From: CAVOAK01 sp963664465
Lineage (GTDB): Bacteria > Pseudomonadota > Alphaproteobacteria > UBA8366 > CAVOAK01
DNA: 64,000 nt
Assembly: GCA_963664465.2 (NCBI GenBank)
Contig: CAXXSU010000015.1
Coordinates: 186,001 to 250,000, forward strand
Direction of reading: 5' to 3'
Positions 34,681 through 44,074 of the stretch are shown here, in pieces. Positions within the stretch are counted from its first letter, which is position 1, and every line of letters begins with the position of its first letter. The notes beneath the pieces were generated by a model that saw nothing but the letters and a program-made list of their open reading frames with translations, was not told the origin of the DNA and searched no databases. The position numbers and the translations under genes were made by a program.

Positions 34681-35762
34681 CGGAAGAGACACAAAATCCG
34701 TCGCCGCGTAAGAACCCCGACCTTATAGGACAAGGGGCAGCGGAACGGGTTCTGGCCGACGCCTGGACATCCGGGCGACTGCCACACGCTTGGCTGATGA
34801 CCGGTCCGCGCGGCATTGGCAAGGCAACGCTGGCGCATCGCTTTGCCCGCTATGTATTGTCGGAAGGCGGGCAGGGAACGTCACTGTTCGACGGGGAGCC
34901 CGACGGCCTCGCGCTCGATCTGGAGGATCCGGCCTTTCGACGCACGGCCTCAGGCAGCCATCCGGACCTCATGACCATTGAAGCGGGCGACATGAACCCC
35001 GATACCGGCCGCACAACTGAGGGGATTGTAGTTGCGCAGGTGAGAAAGGCGGTTGCCTTCATGCGTCTGACTCCGGCGACGGGGGGATGGCGGGTCGCCA
35101 TTGTCGATGCGGCAGATGCGATGAACAAGAACGCGGCGAACGCGCTACTCAAGAGCCTTGAGGAACCACCGCGGCGGGCGCTCTTTCTTCTGGTGAGTCA
35201 TGCACCGGGAACTTTGCTCCCGACCATAAGGTCGCGCTGTCAGCGCCTTTCGCTTGCACCGCTTGAAGACAGCGAGGTCTCCTCGTTGCTGCAGCGCTAC
35301 CGACCTGACTGCTCCGACGCGGATCGCACGCTCATCTTACACCTTGCGGACGGCAGTATCGGCAACGCCCTGGCGATCGCCGATGCGGGCGGCCTCGATC
35401 TCTATCGTGAATTTGTCCGCATCCTCGGCACGCTGCCGGATCTTGACGTATCTGCGGTTCACTCTTTGGGCGATCGTATGGCTCGCGGCGCGGCTGCGGA
35501 GGACTTTGCAACATTCGCGCATCTCATCGACCGCTGGCTCTCGGCAATGATCCGCAGCGTGTCGACTGGCCAGCCGCTGCACGAATCGGTTGACGGAGAG
35601 CGGGCAACCGCGGAGCGTCTTGCACGCGCGGCCAGTCTTGAAGATTGGCTGGCGGTATGGGACAAGGTGAAACATCTTCTGTCCCGCGCGGATAGCGCCA
35701 ATCTCGAACGTAAGCAGGTCGTGATCGGCGTTTTCCATACCCTAGCCAGTGCAGCGGGATAG
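34677..35762 (+). CDS. holB: DNA polymerase III delta' subunit
   Basis: HolB is part of the clamp loader that places the sliding clamp on DNA. The 361-residue protein has the AAA+ P-loop form MTGPRGIGKATLAHRFARYV and the sensor region ANALLKSLEEPPRRALFLLV. LLPTIRSRCQRLSLAPL supplies the conserved SRC arginine. No full zinc-finger cysteine set is evident, as in many delta' subunits of this class. The start is the ATG overlapping the tmk stop. It precedes metG by 26 bases. Confidence 0.93.
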   Translation: MTEETQNPSPRKNPDLIGQGAAERVLADAWTSGRLPHAWLMTGPRGIGKATLAHRFARYVLSEGGQGTSLFDGEPDGLALDLEDPAFRRTASGSHPDLMTIEAGDMNPDTGRTTEGIVVAQVRKAVAFMRLTPATGGWRVAIVDAADAMNKNAANALLKSLEEPPRRALFLLVSHAPGTLLPTIRSRCQRLSLAPLEDSEVSSLLQRYRPDCSDADRTLILHLADGSIGNALAIADAGGLDLYREFVRILGTLPDLDVSAVHSLGDRMARGAAAEDFATFAHLIDRWLSAMIRSVSTGQPLHESVDGERATAERLARAASLEDWLAVWDKVKHLLSRADSANLERKQVVIGVFHTLASAAG

Positions 35763-35788
35763 ACCACCCGATCAGGGAGAGTATCGCC

Positions 35789-37351
35789 ATGGCCGGCAAG
35801 CCGCCGTTCTACGTCACCACGGCGATCTCCTATGTCAACGGCGCGCCCCATCTCGGGCACGCCTACGAGGCTATATCGGCTGACGTCATCGCGCGGTTTA
35901 AAAGGCTCGACGGACATCGTGTTCACTTTTTAACGGGCACGGACGAGCACGGCCAAAAAGTCGCGAAGACAGCGCAAGAGCACGGCGAGGAACCCGCCAA
36001 GTTTTGCGAGCGCATCGCCAACGAGTTCAGGCAGATGACGGAGATGCTGAACATCTCCAACGACGATTTCATTCGCACGACGGAAGCGCGACATGTGCGG
36101 GCGTCACAAGCCATTTGGACCCAAATCATGGATGCCGGCGATATCTACCTTGGCCAATATGCTGGCTGGTATGCCATGCGCGACGAGGCGTTTTACGGCG
36201 AAGACGAGCTGGAAAAAGGCGAGGATGGGAACCTCGTGGCGCCTTCTGGCGCCGAAGTCGAGTGGGTGGAGGAACCGAGCTATTTTTTCAAACTGTCGGC
36301 CTACGGCGACCGATTGCTCGAATTCTATGATGAAAATCCAGACTTCATCCTGCCCCAAACACGGCGCAACGAGGTCGTTAGTTTTGTCCGGCAGGGTCTT
36401 AAGGATCTCTCCGTTTCACGCACCAACGTTCGCTGGGGCGTGCCGGTTCCGGGCGATCCGGAGCATGTCATGTATGTCTGGCTGGATGCGTTAACGAACT
36501 ACATGACAGCCGTCGGCTACCCGTCAACGGACAGCGAGACGTTTAAGACATTTTGGCCGGCCGATCTGCACGTGATCGGTAAGGATATCGTACGCTTCCA
36601 TGCGATCTACTGGCCGGCGTTTCTGATGTCTGCCGGCATCGCGCCGCCAAAGCGTGTATTCGGCCACGGCTTTCTCAACATCGAAGGCCAGAAGATGTCG
36701 AAGTCGTTGGGCAATGTAATTACGCCAAAAGCGATGATCGACGAATTTGGACTCGATCAGATGCGGTATTTCCTAATGCGGGAGGTGCCCTACGGCAACG
36801 ACGGATCGTTCACCAAAGAGAGTCTGGTCAACCGGATCAACGCGGATCTCGCAAACGACCTGGGTAATCTGGGGCAACGTGTTTTGACGCTTATCCAGCG
36901 GAATTGCGGGGCCTGCGTGCCGCAACCTGCTGACCTGAACGATGCGGACACAGCGCTGCAAAAAGCGGCTGAAAACGCGATATCAACTATGCGCGAGGCA
37001 ATGGACGCTCAGGCGATTCACCGCATGCTCGAAGCGGTCTGGGCTGTCGTCGGCGAGGCAAACCGCTACGTCGATGCGCAGGCACCGTGGGCTCTGCGGA
37101 AAAGCGATGAAGCGCGGATGAATACAGTGCTCTATGTGCTGGCCGACGTCATCCGCATCCTCGGACTCTACGTCCAGCCCGTGGTTCCCGAGGCCGCTTC
37201 GCGTCTGCTGGACCAACTGGCAGTTCCCGAAGACGAACGTTCGTTCGCGCAAATCGGCGATCGCGTGACGCCAGGAACGGCATTGCCAGAGCCCTCGCCG
37301 ATTTTCCCGCGCTATGTCGATCTGGAGGAGGGGACGGAGGCAAAGGTCTGA
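35789..37351 (+). CDS. metG: Methionyl-tRNA synthetase
   Basis: MetG charges initiator and elongator tRNA with methionine. The 520-residue class I synthetase has the HIGH-type motif PHLGHAYEAISADVIARFKR near the N-terminus and the KMSKS loop in EGQKMSKSLGNVITPKAM. The connecting segment (YAGWYAMRDEAFYGEDELEK) lacks the cysteine knuckles, so this is the zinc-free form. There is no C-terminal tRNA-binding extension. The stop overlaps the start of tatD (TGATG). Confidence 0.97.
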   Translation: MAGKPPFYVTTAISYVNGAPHLGHAYEAISADVIARFKRLDGHRVHFLTGTDEHGQKVAKTAQEHGEEPAKFCERIANEFRQMTEMLNISNDDFIRTTEARHVRASQAIWTQIMDAGDIYLGQYAGWYAMRDEAFYGEDELEKGEDGNLVAPSGAEVEWVEEPSYFFKLSAYGDRLLEFYDENPDFILPQTRRNEVVSFVRQGLKDLSVSRTNVRWGVPVPGDPEHVMYVWLDALTNYMTAVGYPSTDSETFKTFWPADLHVIGKDIVRFHAIYWPAFLMSAGIAPPKRVFGHGFLNIEGQKMSKSLGNVITPKAMIDEFGLDQMRYFLMREVPYGNDGSFTKESLVNRINADLANDLGNLGQRVLTLIQRNCGACVPQPADLNDADTALQKAAENAISTMREAMDAQAIHRMLEAVWAVVGEANRYVDAQAPWALRKSDEARMNTVLYVLADVIRILGLYVQPVVPEAASRLLDQLAVPEDERSFAQIGDRVTPGTALPEPSPIFPRYVDLEEGTEAKV

Positions 37352-38160
37352 TGCCGGATTCGCGAGCGCTTTTGATCGACAGCCACTGTCATCTCGACTA
37401 TTTGGCGCGCGATCAAGACCTTGACGATGTTGTTGCGCGGGCCCGCACGGCCGGCGTCGGCGGCATGGTCACAATCTGCACAAAAGTCAGCGAATTCGAT
37501 GGAATTCGGGCCATCGCCGAGCGCTACGACGACATCTGGTGCTCGCTTGGCGTGCACCCGCATGACGTAGACACCGAGCCCGACGTTTCCGCCGAAGATC
37601 TTGTCGAACTGGCCAAACACCCGAAGGTCGTCGGCATCGGCGAGAGCGGCCTCGACTACTACTACGAACACAGTTCCCGTGAGGCGCAACGTAAGAGTTT
37701 CCGCGCTCATATCGCCGCCGCGCGGACAACCGGATTGCCGCTCATCGTGCACACGCGCGACGCCGACGACGATACGGTCGATATTCTGCAGGAAGAATTT
37801 AAGAATGGTGCGTTTCCGGGTCTCATTCACTGCTACAGCGCCTCGCACGAGCTCGCGGAACGATCGTTGGAGATTGGCTTTTACATCTCGCTTTCCGGGA
37901 TCGTGACCTTCAAGAGCGCCGACAGCTTGCGCGAAACGGTCCGAGGGTTGCCGGTCGACCGTATTCTGGTCGAAACCGACGCGCCGTATCTGGCACCGGT
38001 GCCGATGCGGGGCAAAGGCAACGAGCCGGCCTTCGTTGCGCATACCGCCGCAGCGGTCGCCGAGCTGAAGGGCATGAGCGTCGACGATTTGACAGCCGCG
38101 ACGACCGCCAACTTTTTCCGATTATTCTCGCGCGCCCGGCCGGCGACGGCTGCGAGCTGA
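37351..38160 (+). CDS. tatD: TatD-family metal-dependent hydrolase (3'-5' DNase)
   Basis: The 269-residue TIM-barrel hydrolase has metal ligands in LIDSHCHLDYLA (His-x-His), Glu in VVGIGESGLDYYYEHS, His in PLIVHTRDADDD, His in GLIHCYSASHE and Asp in ILVETDAPYLAPVP. Members are 3'-5' exonucleases or D-aminoacyl-tRNA deacylase-like repair enzymes. It shares one base with metG, in the order usual for this class. A metallo-beta-lactamase gene that often follows is absent here. Confidence 0.94.
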   Translation: MPDSRALLIDSHCHLDYLARDQDLDDVVARARTAGVGGMVTICTKVSEFDGIRAIAERYDDIWCSLGVHPHDVDTEPDVSAEDLVELAKHPKVVGIGESGLDYYYEHSSREAQRKSFRAHIAAARTTGLPLIVHTRDADDDTVDILQEEFKNGAFPGLIHCYSASHELAERSLEIGFYISLSGIVTFKSADSLRETVRGLPVDRILVETDAPYLAPVPMRGKGNEPAFVAHTAAAVAELKGMSVDDLTAATTANFFRLFSRARPATAAS

Positions 38161-38544
38161 GGTCGGCGGCGAGGATCAGTCGCATTCAACGCTGATGAAA
38201 GTTGACGCCGCCGATCGACTTTTGGAGTGGGATTGAATAGAACAGGTATAGTAACGGTTTGTGTGGTTTTACGCAGAATTAAAATTAACAAAATATTTTC
38301 CATAATATGTATTATGCGACAATAATCATTGCCATCGCGGCTCACGTTTTCGTGCGGATTATGCGCTGGCGCCTGATTCCGGTGCCCCGACATACGCTTT
38401 TCAAAGTGTTCCCGTCACTCTTGCGAAGCGCCAAAAGGAGTTACTTCGAGGGTCGAGTTCAATATTTCGATTGCGGCCGACTTTAGGGTTCTCTGCGAAC
38501 AACCGGACATTCAGGCTGCGGGAACGAACGCTGCGGGAATCGAA
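38161..38544. other. Gap between tatD and a convergent small gene
   Basis: These 384 bases are A+T-richer than their surroundings around 38220-38320. I see no gene, tRNA or convincing terminator in them. Confidence 0.5.
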
Positions 38545-38811
38545 CTAGGTATAGAGGTCGCGGTCGCGGCGGTAGGCATCGGTGAAGATGCTGAGGAGTT
38601 CGCGAGCGTTGGTATCGCGCTCGGCATATTGCATAAGTCCCTTGGCAAGGAAGCTGCAGAAGGCGACTGCCTCCCCCTTGCCGCGCAGGTTGAAGGTCCC
38701 GGCAAGTTCGTCCAGATCCTCGTGCACGAGCCGACGTGCCATGACGTTAAGCTGTTGTTTGGTAAAGCGGTTCTTGTTGCGCCAACGGCGTTGGAGTTCT
38801 GCGGTCGCCAT
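38545..38811 (-). CDS. Conserved-looking small hypothetical protein
   Basis: The 88-residue product is rich in Arg, Leu and Ala and looks wholly helical (ELQRRWRNKNRFTKQQLNVM, EAVAFCSFLAKGLMQYAERD). There is no signal peptide, membrane segment or metal motif. I do not recognise a family. It reads convergently toward tatD and divergently from mazG. Its upstream region contains an unusual set of tandem repeats (38833-38948), which start 22 bases before the ATG. AGGAATCGAGACAGC before the start offers a moderate ribosome binding site. Confidence 0.55.
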   Translation of the reverse strand: MATAELQRRWRNKNRFTKQQLNVMARRLVHEDLDELAGTFNLRGKGEAVAFCSFLAKGLMQYAERDTNARELLSIFTDAYRRDRDLYT

Positions 38812-38832
38812 GCTGTCTCGATTCCTACCGGC

Positions 38833-38948
38833 GGTAAAGTTTGTCTACTAGCCGACGGTAAAGTTTGTCTACTAGCCGACGGTAAAGGTTGTCTACTAGT
38901 AGATAATCGTCGGCGGTAAAGGTTGTCTACTAGTAGATAATCGTCGGC
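38833..38948. repeat. Tandem repeats with CTACTAGTAG palindromes between a small gene and mazG
   Basis: Two 24-base units (from 38833 and 38857) reading ggtaaagtttgtctactag plus ccgac are followed by two 34-base units (from 38881 and 38915). The longer units share the first 18 or so bases but add tagataatcgtcggc. Each longer unit contains the perfect palindrome ctactagtag (38893-38902 and 38927-38936). The array lies in the shared upstream region of two divergent genes, so it may hold operator sites, or may have arisen by replication slippage. Confidence 0.85.
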
Positions 38949-39082
38949 CGTGCATTTCGTGTCAAGGCGATTTGCAATTCCATGCGTCCGGGGTCGAGGC
39001 TAGAAAAGGATCGGTCATACCGAACAGCGCCAAATTTTCCGCTATAGTCGACAAAAGCCAGCAAAACACTCGAGCGTGCCCC

Positions 39083-39886
39083 ATGTCGAATAATCTGAAG
39101 CGTCCTTTGGACATTATGGCGCGGCTGCGCGATCCAGCAAGTGGTTGTCCCTGGGACATAGAGCAGACTTTCGCGACGATTGCGCCCTACACCATCGAGG
39201 AGGCCTATGAGGTCGCCGATGCGATTGAACAGGACGACCTGTCATCGCTACGGGAAGAGTTGGGCGACCTTCTTTTCCAGGTGGTGTTTCATGCGCGGAT
39301 GGCCGAGGAAGCAGGACACTTCGACTTTGAAGCGGTCGCGGAGACGATCGCCGACAAGATGCTGCGCCGTCACCCGCACGTATTCGGCAATGAATCGGTC
39401 GAGTCTCTGGCTGCCCAAACACTTCGCTGGGAAGAGCAAAAGGCGTCCGAGCGGGCGGCCGATGCCGACGCGAAGGGTCGCCGCGCGAGCGCCCTCGACG
39501 GCGTGCCAAAAACACTCCCTGCCCTGACCCGGGCGGATAAATTCGGCCGACGCGCCGCACGCGTCGGCTTCGACTGGCCGGATGCTGATGGCGTTCTTTT
39601 GAAGATTGACGAAGAACTAAAGGAGTTGCGTGAAGCGATCGACAACGGCGAGCCGCAGCAGGCAGCTGACGAACTGGGCGATCTCTTGTTTGCGGTTACA
39701 AATCTGGCGCGGCACTTGGAGACCGATCCGGAAACCTCGCTGCGCGGCACCATTGCTCGGTTCGAGCAGCGGTTTCGCGAAGTAGAGGAAAGCTATGCTC
39801 GGGATGGCCGCGACATCAGCGAGGCCTCACTCGACGACATGGAAGCGCGTTGGCAGGCGACAAAGGACCGCGAAGCCGCCGACTGA
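39083..39886 (+). CDS. mazG: Nucleoside triphosphate pyrophosphohydrolase
   Basis: MazG hydrolyses (d)NTPs, including damaged ones, to monophosphate and pyrophosphate. The 267-residue protein has two MazG domains. The first has GCPWDIEQTFATIAPYTIEE and the EExxD-type metal motif in REELGDLLFQVVFHARMAEE; the second has KIDEELKELREAIDNGEP and ADELGDLLFAVTNLARHLE. The ATG at 39083 is preferred over one 111 bases upstream because family members start with the segment RPLDIMARLRDP. In this class mazG is often found after hflX; here two other genes lie between them and it is on the opposite strand. Confidence 0.94.
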   Translation: MSNNLKRPLDIMARLRDPASGCPWDIEQTFATIAPYTIEEAYEVADAIEQDDLSSLREELGDLLFQVVFHARMAEEAGHFDFEAVAETIADKMLRRHPHVFGNESVESLAAQTLRWEEQKASERAADADAKGRRASALDGVPKTLPALTRADKFGRRAARVGFDWPDADGVLLKIDEELKELREAIDNGEPQQAADELGDLLFAVTNLARHLETDPETSLRGTIARFEQRFREVEESYARDGRDISEASLDDMEARWQATKDREAAD

Positions 39887-39926
39887 GCTTACATTTGCAT
39901 CCGGGATTAGGATTGCGCCCGCTGTT

Positions 39927-40796
39927 TCAATCGTTTGCCAGCAAATGAATGAGACTCGAGGTGTCCCAGCGGCCGCCGCCGCGGGCTTGAACCTGAGCGT
40001 AAAGCTGGTTGATCAGCGCGCCGACCGGCAGGCGGGCGCCGTTGAGCTCGGCTTCCTCGAGGCAGATCGCAAGGTCCTTGCGCATCCAGTCGACGGCAAA
40101 CCCGAACTCGAACTCGCCCTGGCACATGGTCAGTGCACGGTTTTCCATCTGCCAGGACTGGGCGGCGCCCTTGGAAATCACTTCGATCACGCGTTCAGCG
40201 TTTAGGCCGGCCTTGACTGCGAAGTTCATGCCTTCCGACAATCCCTGCAACACGCCGGCGATGCAGATCTGATTGACCATCTTGGTCAATTGCCCGCTGC
40301 CGGGCGGACCCATCAGCGTGACCGCGCGCGCGTAACACAACATGATCGGCTGGGCGCGCTCAAAAGGCCCCTTCTCCCCGCCGCACATCACGGTCAGCGT
40401 GGCGTTTTCCGCACCCGCCTGCCCGCCTGAAACCGGCGCATCCACAACCTCTACGCTCCGCTCCAAGCCGGTTGCCGCAAGTTCGCGCGCCAACACCGCT
40501 GAGACCGTGGTGTTATCTATCAGGATGCTGTCCGGCTTCATGCCGTCGAATGCGCCCTCCCCGCCTAGGACGACGCTGCGAACATCGTCGTCATTGCCGA
40601 CGCAGGTAAACACGAACTCGGCGCCGTCGGCGGCACCAGCGGGGCTCGTGGCACGGGTTCCGCCATGCTCGTCCACCCATTTCTCTGCCTTGGCCGTCGT
40701 CCGGTTGTAAACGGTAACCTCGTGCCCGCCACGTTGCAGATGCCCGGCCATGGGATAGCCCATGACGCCGAGACCTATGAAGGCAATCTTGCTCAT
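39927..40796 (-). CDS. 3-hydroxyisobutyrate dehydrogenase-family NAD(P) oxidoreductase
   Basis: The 289-residue protein has the Rossmann motif IAFIGLGVMGYPMAGHLQRG at the N-terminus and the substrate motif VVDAPVSGGQAGAENATLTV. The catalytic Lys segment is GSGQLTKMVNQICIAGVLQG, with Lys near residue 170. DWMRKDLAICLEEAELNGAR lies in the C-terminal helical domain. Members reduce tartronate or succinate semialdehyde or oxidise 3-hydroxyisobutyrate; which applies here cannot be decided. It forms a pair with the phosphatase-family gene upstream on the same strand, 81 bases apart. Confidence 0.9.
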   Translation of the reverse strand: MSKIAFIGLGVMGYPMAGHLQRGGHEVTVYNRTTAKAEKWVDEHGGTRATSPAGAADGAEFVFTCVGNDDDVRSVVLGGEGAFDGMKPDSILIDNTTVSAVLARELAATGLERSVEVVDAPVSGGQAGAENATLTVMCGGEKGPFERAQPIMLCYARAVTLMGPPGSGQLTKMVNQICIAGVLQGLSEGMNFAVKAGLNAERVIEVISKGAAQSWQMENRALTMCQGEFEFGFAVDWMRKDLAICLEEAELNGARLPVGALINQLYAQVQARGGGRWDTSSLIHLLAND

Positions 40797-40877
40797 GATT
40801 TCAAATTCCTCTGCAAATTTGCGATTTCGCGCGCGTGTAGGCGGACCGTCTCATCCTAGCGGCGGCGCCGGACTGCC

Positions 40878-41678
40878 TCAATTGGCCATCAGATAGTCGT
40901 AAATTTTGTACCAGGAATGCTTGCTTGGTGCTGAGAGAAGCCCGTGACTTCGCTCGGCCGCTCGGTAAGGAGAACCGTCCAGCAGCGCTGTGTATCCGCC
41001 AACTTCCTGGTGAATCAGGACGCCGGCGGCGTGGTCCCAGGGCCACAGGCGGCGGTACAGCGAAAAATGCCGACTGCCGGTGGCCAGCGACAGGTAGTTA
41101 TGCGCGGCGCAACGCTGCGTTTCGATCTTCGCAAATCGATGGCTCCGCTCGCGAATTTGCTCGCGCCGCTGAGACTCGAAATAACCAAAGTTCAAGAGAC
41201 CGGCCATCTGCTCCAACGGCACATTTGGGACGGCGCTGAGCTTTGTGCCGTCGCGCCAGGCCCCCTCGCCATTCACCGCGACCGCGGTCGTATCTTCAAT
41301 TGGCATGTGGATCCAACCCATGCGGACGATACCCGCCTCCAAATACGCAACGACGGTTCCGAATATTGGCTTGCCGGCAGCGAAATTGGCGGTGCCGTCC
41401 ACGGGATCGATGATCCACGCCGGCGCCTCGCCAACAAGCCGATCAAGGATCGCGGAGTTGCCGTGCACCGCCTCCTCGCCTACCACTACCGAGCCGGGAG
41501 TCAAATCGGTAAGACGCCGTTCGAGTTGCTTCTCGGCGTCGAGATCGGCGATCGTTACCAGGTCGCCAGGCCTTTTTTCCATGACCTCGTGGTCCGCAAG
41601 AGCTTGAAATCGCGGCAATATGTCCTGCCTAGCCGTCTCGGTGATGATCTTAGTTACGCGATCTGGATCAGGCAGCAT
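40878..41678 (-). CDS. Inositol monophosphatase-family phosphatase
   Basis: The 266-residue protein carries the Mg2+ motifs of the family: VVGEEAVHGN (Glu), WIIDPVDGTANFAAGKPIFG (DPxDGT) and PWDHAAGVLIHQEVGGYTA (WDxAAG). Members dephosphorylate myo-inositol phosphates, 3'-phosphoadenosine 5'-phosphate, histidinol phosphate or fructose bisphosphate. The context (a hydroxyacid dehydrogenase and hflX) does not decide among these. Length and motif spacing are normal. Confidence 0.9.
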   Translation of the reverse strand: MLPDPDRVTKIITETARQDILPRFQALADHEVMEKRPGDLVTIADLDAEKQLERRLTDLTPGSVVVGEEAVHGNSAILDRLVGEAPAWIIDPVDGTANFAAGKPIFGTVVAYLEAGIVRMGWIHMPIEDTTAVAVNGEGAWRDGTKLSAVPNVPLEQMAGLLNFGYFESQRREQIRERSHRFAKIETQRCAAHNYLSLATGSRHFSLYRRLWPWDHAAGVLIHQEVGGYTALLDGSPYRAAERSHGLLSAPSKHSWYKIYDYLMAN

Positions 41679-41733
41679 TCGGACTCAACCTGCCGGTGCA
41701 GATGCCAGTATCTGGGGGCATGTGAAGCGGCGT

Positions 41734-43056
41734 CTAGGCGTGGTCTGAGCGGAAACGATTGTCGAATCGCATTTTGTCCGCAGGATCAAGGGCGACGAGA
41801 ATATGGCTTTGAAATCCCTCGTCGACCCGCTCGAGAACGTGGCCGTGGGCATAAAGCCATGCGACAGCGGCGCCATCGGCCGCGTTGAGCACCAGGTCGA
41901 AGGTCTGCTCGTGTTCTGAGAGTTTGAGTTCAAGCGCGTGGCGCAGCGCCTCGCAGCCCGTGCCCTTTAGCGCTGATATCGGCAGGCAGTCTTTGGTCCG
42001 CACGCTGCGTTGGATGTGAGCATCCCGCTCCCGTAAATCCAAGTGATCGATCTTGTTCAGCACTTCAATTATTGGCACGCCGTCCCCGACGCCAATTTCG
42101 GCGAGTATGCGCAAGACGTCTTCTTTCTGCGCTTCATTGTCGGGGTGGGAAATATCGCGCACATGTACGATCACGTCCGCCTGTTCGACATCTTCGAGCG
42201 TGGCCCGGAAGGCGGCGACCAGTTGAGTTGGCAGGTCCGATATGAACCCGACCGTATCGCCCAAGATGGCCTTGCGGCCACTTGGCAGCTCGATCACGCG
42301 CAAGGTTGGATCGAGTGTGGCGAAAAGCATGTCTTTGACCGCCACACCGGCATGGGTCAACTGGTTGAATAGCGTCGATTTTCCAGCATTGGTGTAGCCG
42401 ACGAGTGCAACGACCGGAAAAGGAACGCGCTGTCGTGCGCGCCGGTGAAGGGCGCGTGTTTGCCGGATCGACGCCAAGTCGCGCTCTAGCTTGGTAATTC
42501 TAACGCCGATGATCTGCCGGTCGATCTCGATCTGGCGTTCGCCTGGACCGCCGAGAAATCCGTGGCCACCACGCTGCCGCTCCAAATGCGTCCAGCTGCG
42601 AACAAGCCTGGAGCGCTGATAGTTGAGTGCCGCCAGCTCGACCTGCAGCCGCCCTTCATATGTTTGCGCGCGGGCGCCAAAAATTTCGAGGATGAGTCCC
42701 GTGCGATCGATCACTTTTGCGTTTAGCGCGCGCTCAAGATTGCGTTGCTGCACTGGCGTCAGCGATGTATCGACGATTACCACGTCGAGATGTGCGTCTG
42801 CCGCCAGCTCAGCAAAGCGTTCAATTACGCCCTTGGCCAGATATGTCGCCGGTCGAATTTGCTTCAGGCGAACGAGCTCGGCGGTCTCGATGTCGAGACC
42901 AATAGCACGCGCTAGGCCGACAGCTTCCTCAAGCTGTGCGGCGGGCTCGCGTAAGCCATCGCCGGCAAGGGTTAAGGCCGGGTGAATGACGGCGGCACGA
43001 CCGACGGGCGGCGTTCCACCAATCCGAGGGTCAGCGTTGCCGTTATTCCTCTTCAC
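41734..43056 (-). CDS. hflX: GTPase HflX
   Basis: HflX is a ribosome-associated GTPase that splits stalled 70S ribosomes. The 440-residue protein has an N-terminal HflX domain (ATYLAKGVIERFAELAADAH, VIVDTSLTPVQQRNLERAL) and a Gly-rich linker RQRGGHGFLGGPGERQIEID. The G domain has G1 VGYTNAGKSTLFNQLTHA, G3 ILGDTVGFISDLPTQ and G4 EVLNKIDHL. Its start overlaps the 3' end of hfq by 14 bases, so the pair is translated from one message, the standard hfq-hflX arrangement. Confidence 0.96.
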   Translation of the reverse strand: MKRNNGNADPRIGGTPPVGRAAVIHPALTLAGDGLREPAAQLEEAVGLARAIGLDIETAELVRLKQIRPATYLAKGVIERFAELAADAHLDVVIVDTSLTPVQQRNLERALNAKVIDRTGLILEIFGARAQTYEGRLQVELAALNYQRSRLVRSWTHLERQRGGHGFLGGPGERQIEIDRQIIGVRITKLERDLASIRQTRALHRRARQRVPFPVVALVGYTNAGKSTLFNQLTHAGVAVKDMLFATLDPTLRVIELPSGRKAILGDTVGFISDLPTQLVAAFRATLEDVEQADVIVHVRDISHPDNEAQKEDVLRILAEIGVGDGVPIIEVLNKIDHLDLRERDAHIQRSVRTKDCLPISALKGTGCEALRHALELKLSEHEQTFDLVLNAADGAAVAWLYAHGHVLERVDEGFQSHILVALDPADKMRFDNRFRSDHA

Positions 43057-43297
43057 TATCCGCGGGAGGGGGTTCGAACAGCTGAACTGGTTGGGCCGGC
43101 ATTACTGTAGAAATTGCGTGTTTGTAGACCAGCTGGGAATGAGCGTCGCGGCGCAACAACACACAAAAATTGTCGAACCAAGTAATTATTCCCTGCAATT
43201 TCACGCCGTTGACGAGAAATATCGTGACTGGCAGCTTGTTTTTGCGGACATGGTTGAGAAAAACGTCCTGAACGTTTTGGGTTTTTTCCGAAGACAT
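43043..43297 (-). CDS. hfq: RNA chaperone Hfq
   Basis: Hfq forms a hexamer that binds small RNAs and mRNAs. The 84-residue protein has the Sm1 motif (NVQDVFLNHVRKNKLPVTIF, NGVKLQGIITWFDNFCVLL) and the Sm2 motif YKHAISTVMP, the latter with the His in place of the more common F/Y-K-H variant. The acidic tail (PPPADSEEE) is short, as is usual in alphaproteobacteria. Confidence 0.97.
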   Translation of the reverse strand: MSSEKTQNVQDVFLNHVRKNKLPVTIFLVNGVKLQGIITWFDNFCVLLRRDAHSQLVYKHAISTVMPAQPVQLFEPPPADSEEE

Positions 43298-43414
43298 GGT
43301 TCTGCCCCGTTTTTCGCTTGTTGGGGTCCGCAGCTACGAACCCATTCTGCCAGACGGTTGTAGTCGAGGAGCTACCTCGCGGACAATATCCGCACACTTT
43401 TGTCCTTCGCGCAA

Positions 43415-44074
43415 TCACAACCCATCTATATAGGCTGCTAGCTCGCTGCAACCAGGTGTGTGCCAAGCTGGCGGAAAACGGGAGAATTCATCGAATTCCG
43501 GTGGATTCTTACGTATCAGAACCGGGTAACATCCGGCGTTATGCGCGATTTCCATGTCGGCGGGCGAGTCTCCGGCGAACCAAACCGCGATCCCCGGTGA
43601 GATATTGCTGCCATCCAGCGCCATGAGGACACCGTCCTTTGCCGGTTTGTCCCGTGCCGCATCGCCGGCGCCGACGGTGCGGGTGAAATACCGGTGCCAA
43701 CCCAGATGTTCCACCTCGATCCGCAGATAGCGGCCGGTCTTGTTGGAAACCAAACCTAGGTAGATTCCCTTGGCATGAAGGTCCTTCAGCAGCCGTTCCG
43801 CCCCCGGCAACGGCGTCAGCCGGTCCAAGTGCTGCTGTTCGAACGCGTCATAGTAGAGCTGCATCGCGCGTTCCCATTCCTCGCCGAACAAGGCGGGAAA
43901 CGAATCGCGCAGTGATAGGTGAACGCGTTGCTTGGTCTCTTCAAGCGTCCAGGGTTGGCGCTTCATGGCAACGAATGTCTCGCGCAACGCTTGGTAGATC
44001 ATGGGCCAACTGTCGACGAGCGTATTGTCCCAATCGAGCAACACTGCTGCAGGCAGCTTTGCCGGTGGGGTCAT
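43415..44074 (-). CDS. HAD-family hydrolase, phosphoglycolate phosphatase-like
   Basis: The 219-residue protein has HAD motif I VLLDWDNTLVDSWPM, motif II in LGLVSNKTGRYLR with the Lys of motif III nearby (KPAKDGVLMAL), and motif IV WFAGDSPADMEIAHNAG. The helical cap lies between motifs I and II (type C1). Many members dephosphorylate 2-phosphoglycolate or sugar phosphates. Its ATG overlaps the stop of the aminotransferase gene (ATGA), so the two are coupled. Confidence 0.88.
   Translation of the reverse strand: MTPPAKLPAAVLLDWDNTLVDSWPMIYQALRETFVAMKRQPWTLEETKQRVHLSLRDSFPALFGEEWERAMQLYYDAFEQQHLDRLTPLPGAERLLKDLHAKGIYLGLVSNKTGRYLRIEVEHLGWHRYFTRTVGAGDAARDKPAKDGVLMALDGSNISPGIAVWFAGDSPADMEIAHNAGCYPVLIRKNPPEFDEFSRFPPAWHTPGCSELAAYIDGL

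Noticed and set aside
38833..38948. CRISPR array
   Set aside because: The units are directly joined with no unique spacers, only four copies exist, and no cas genes are nearby.
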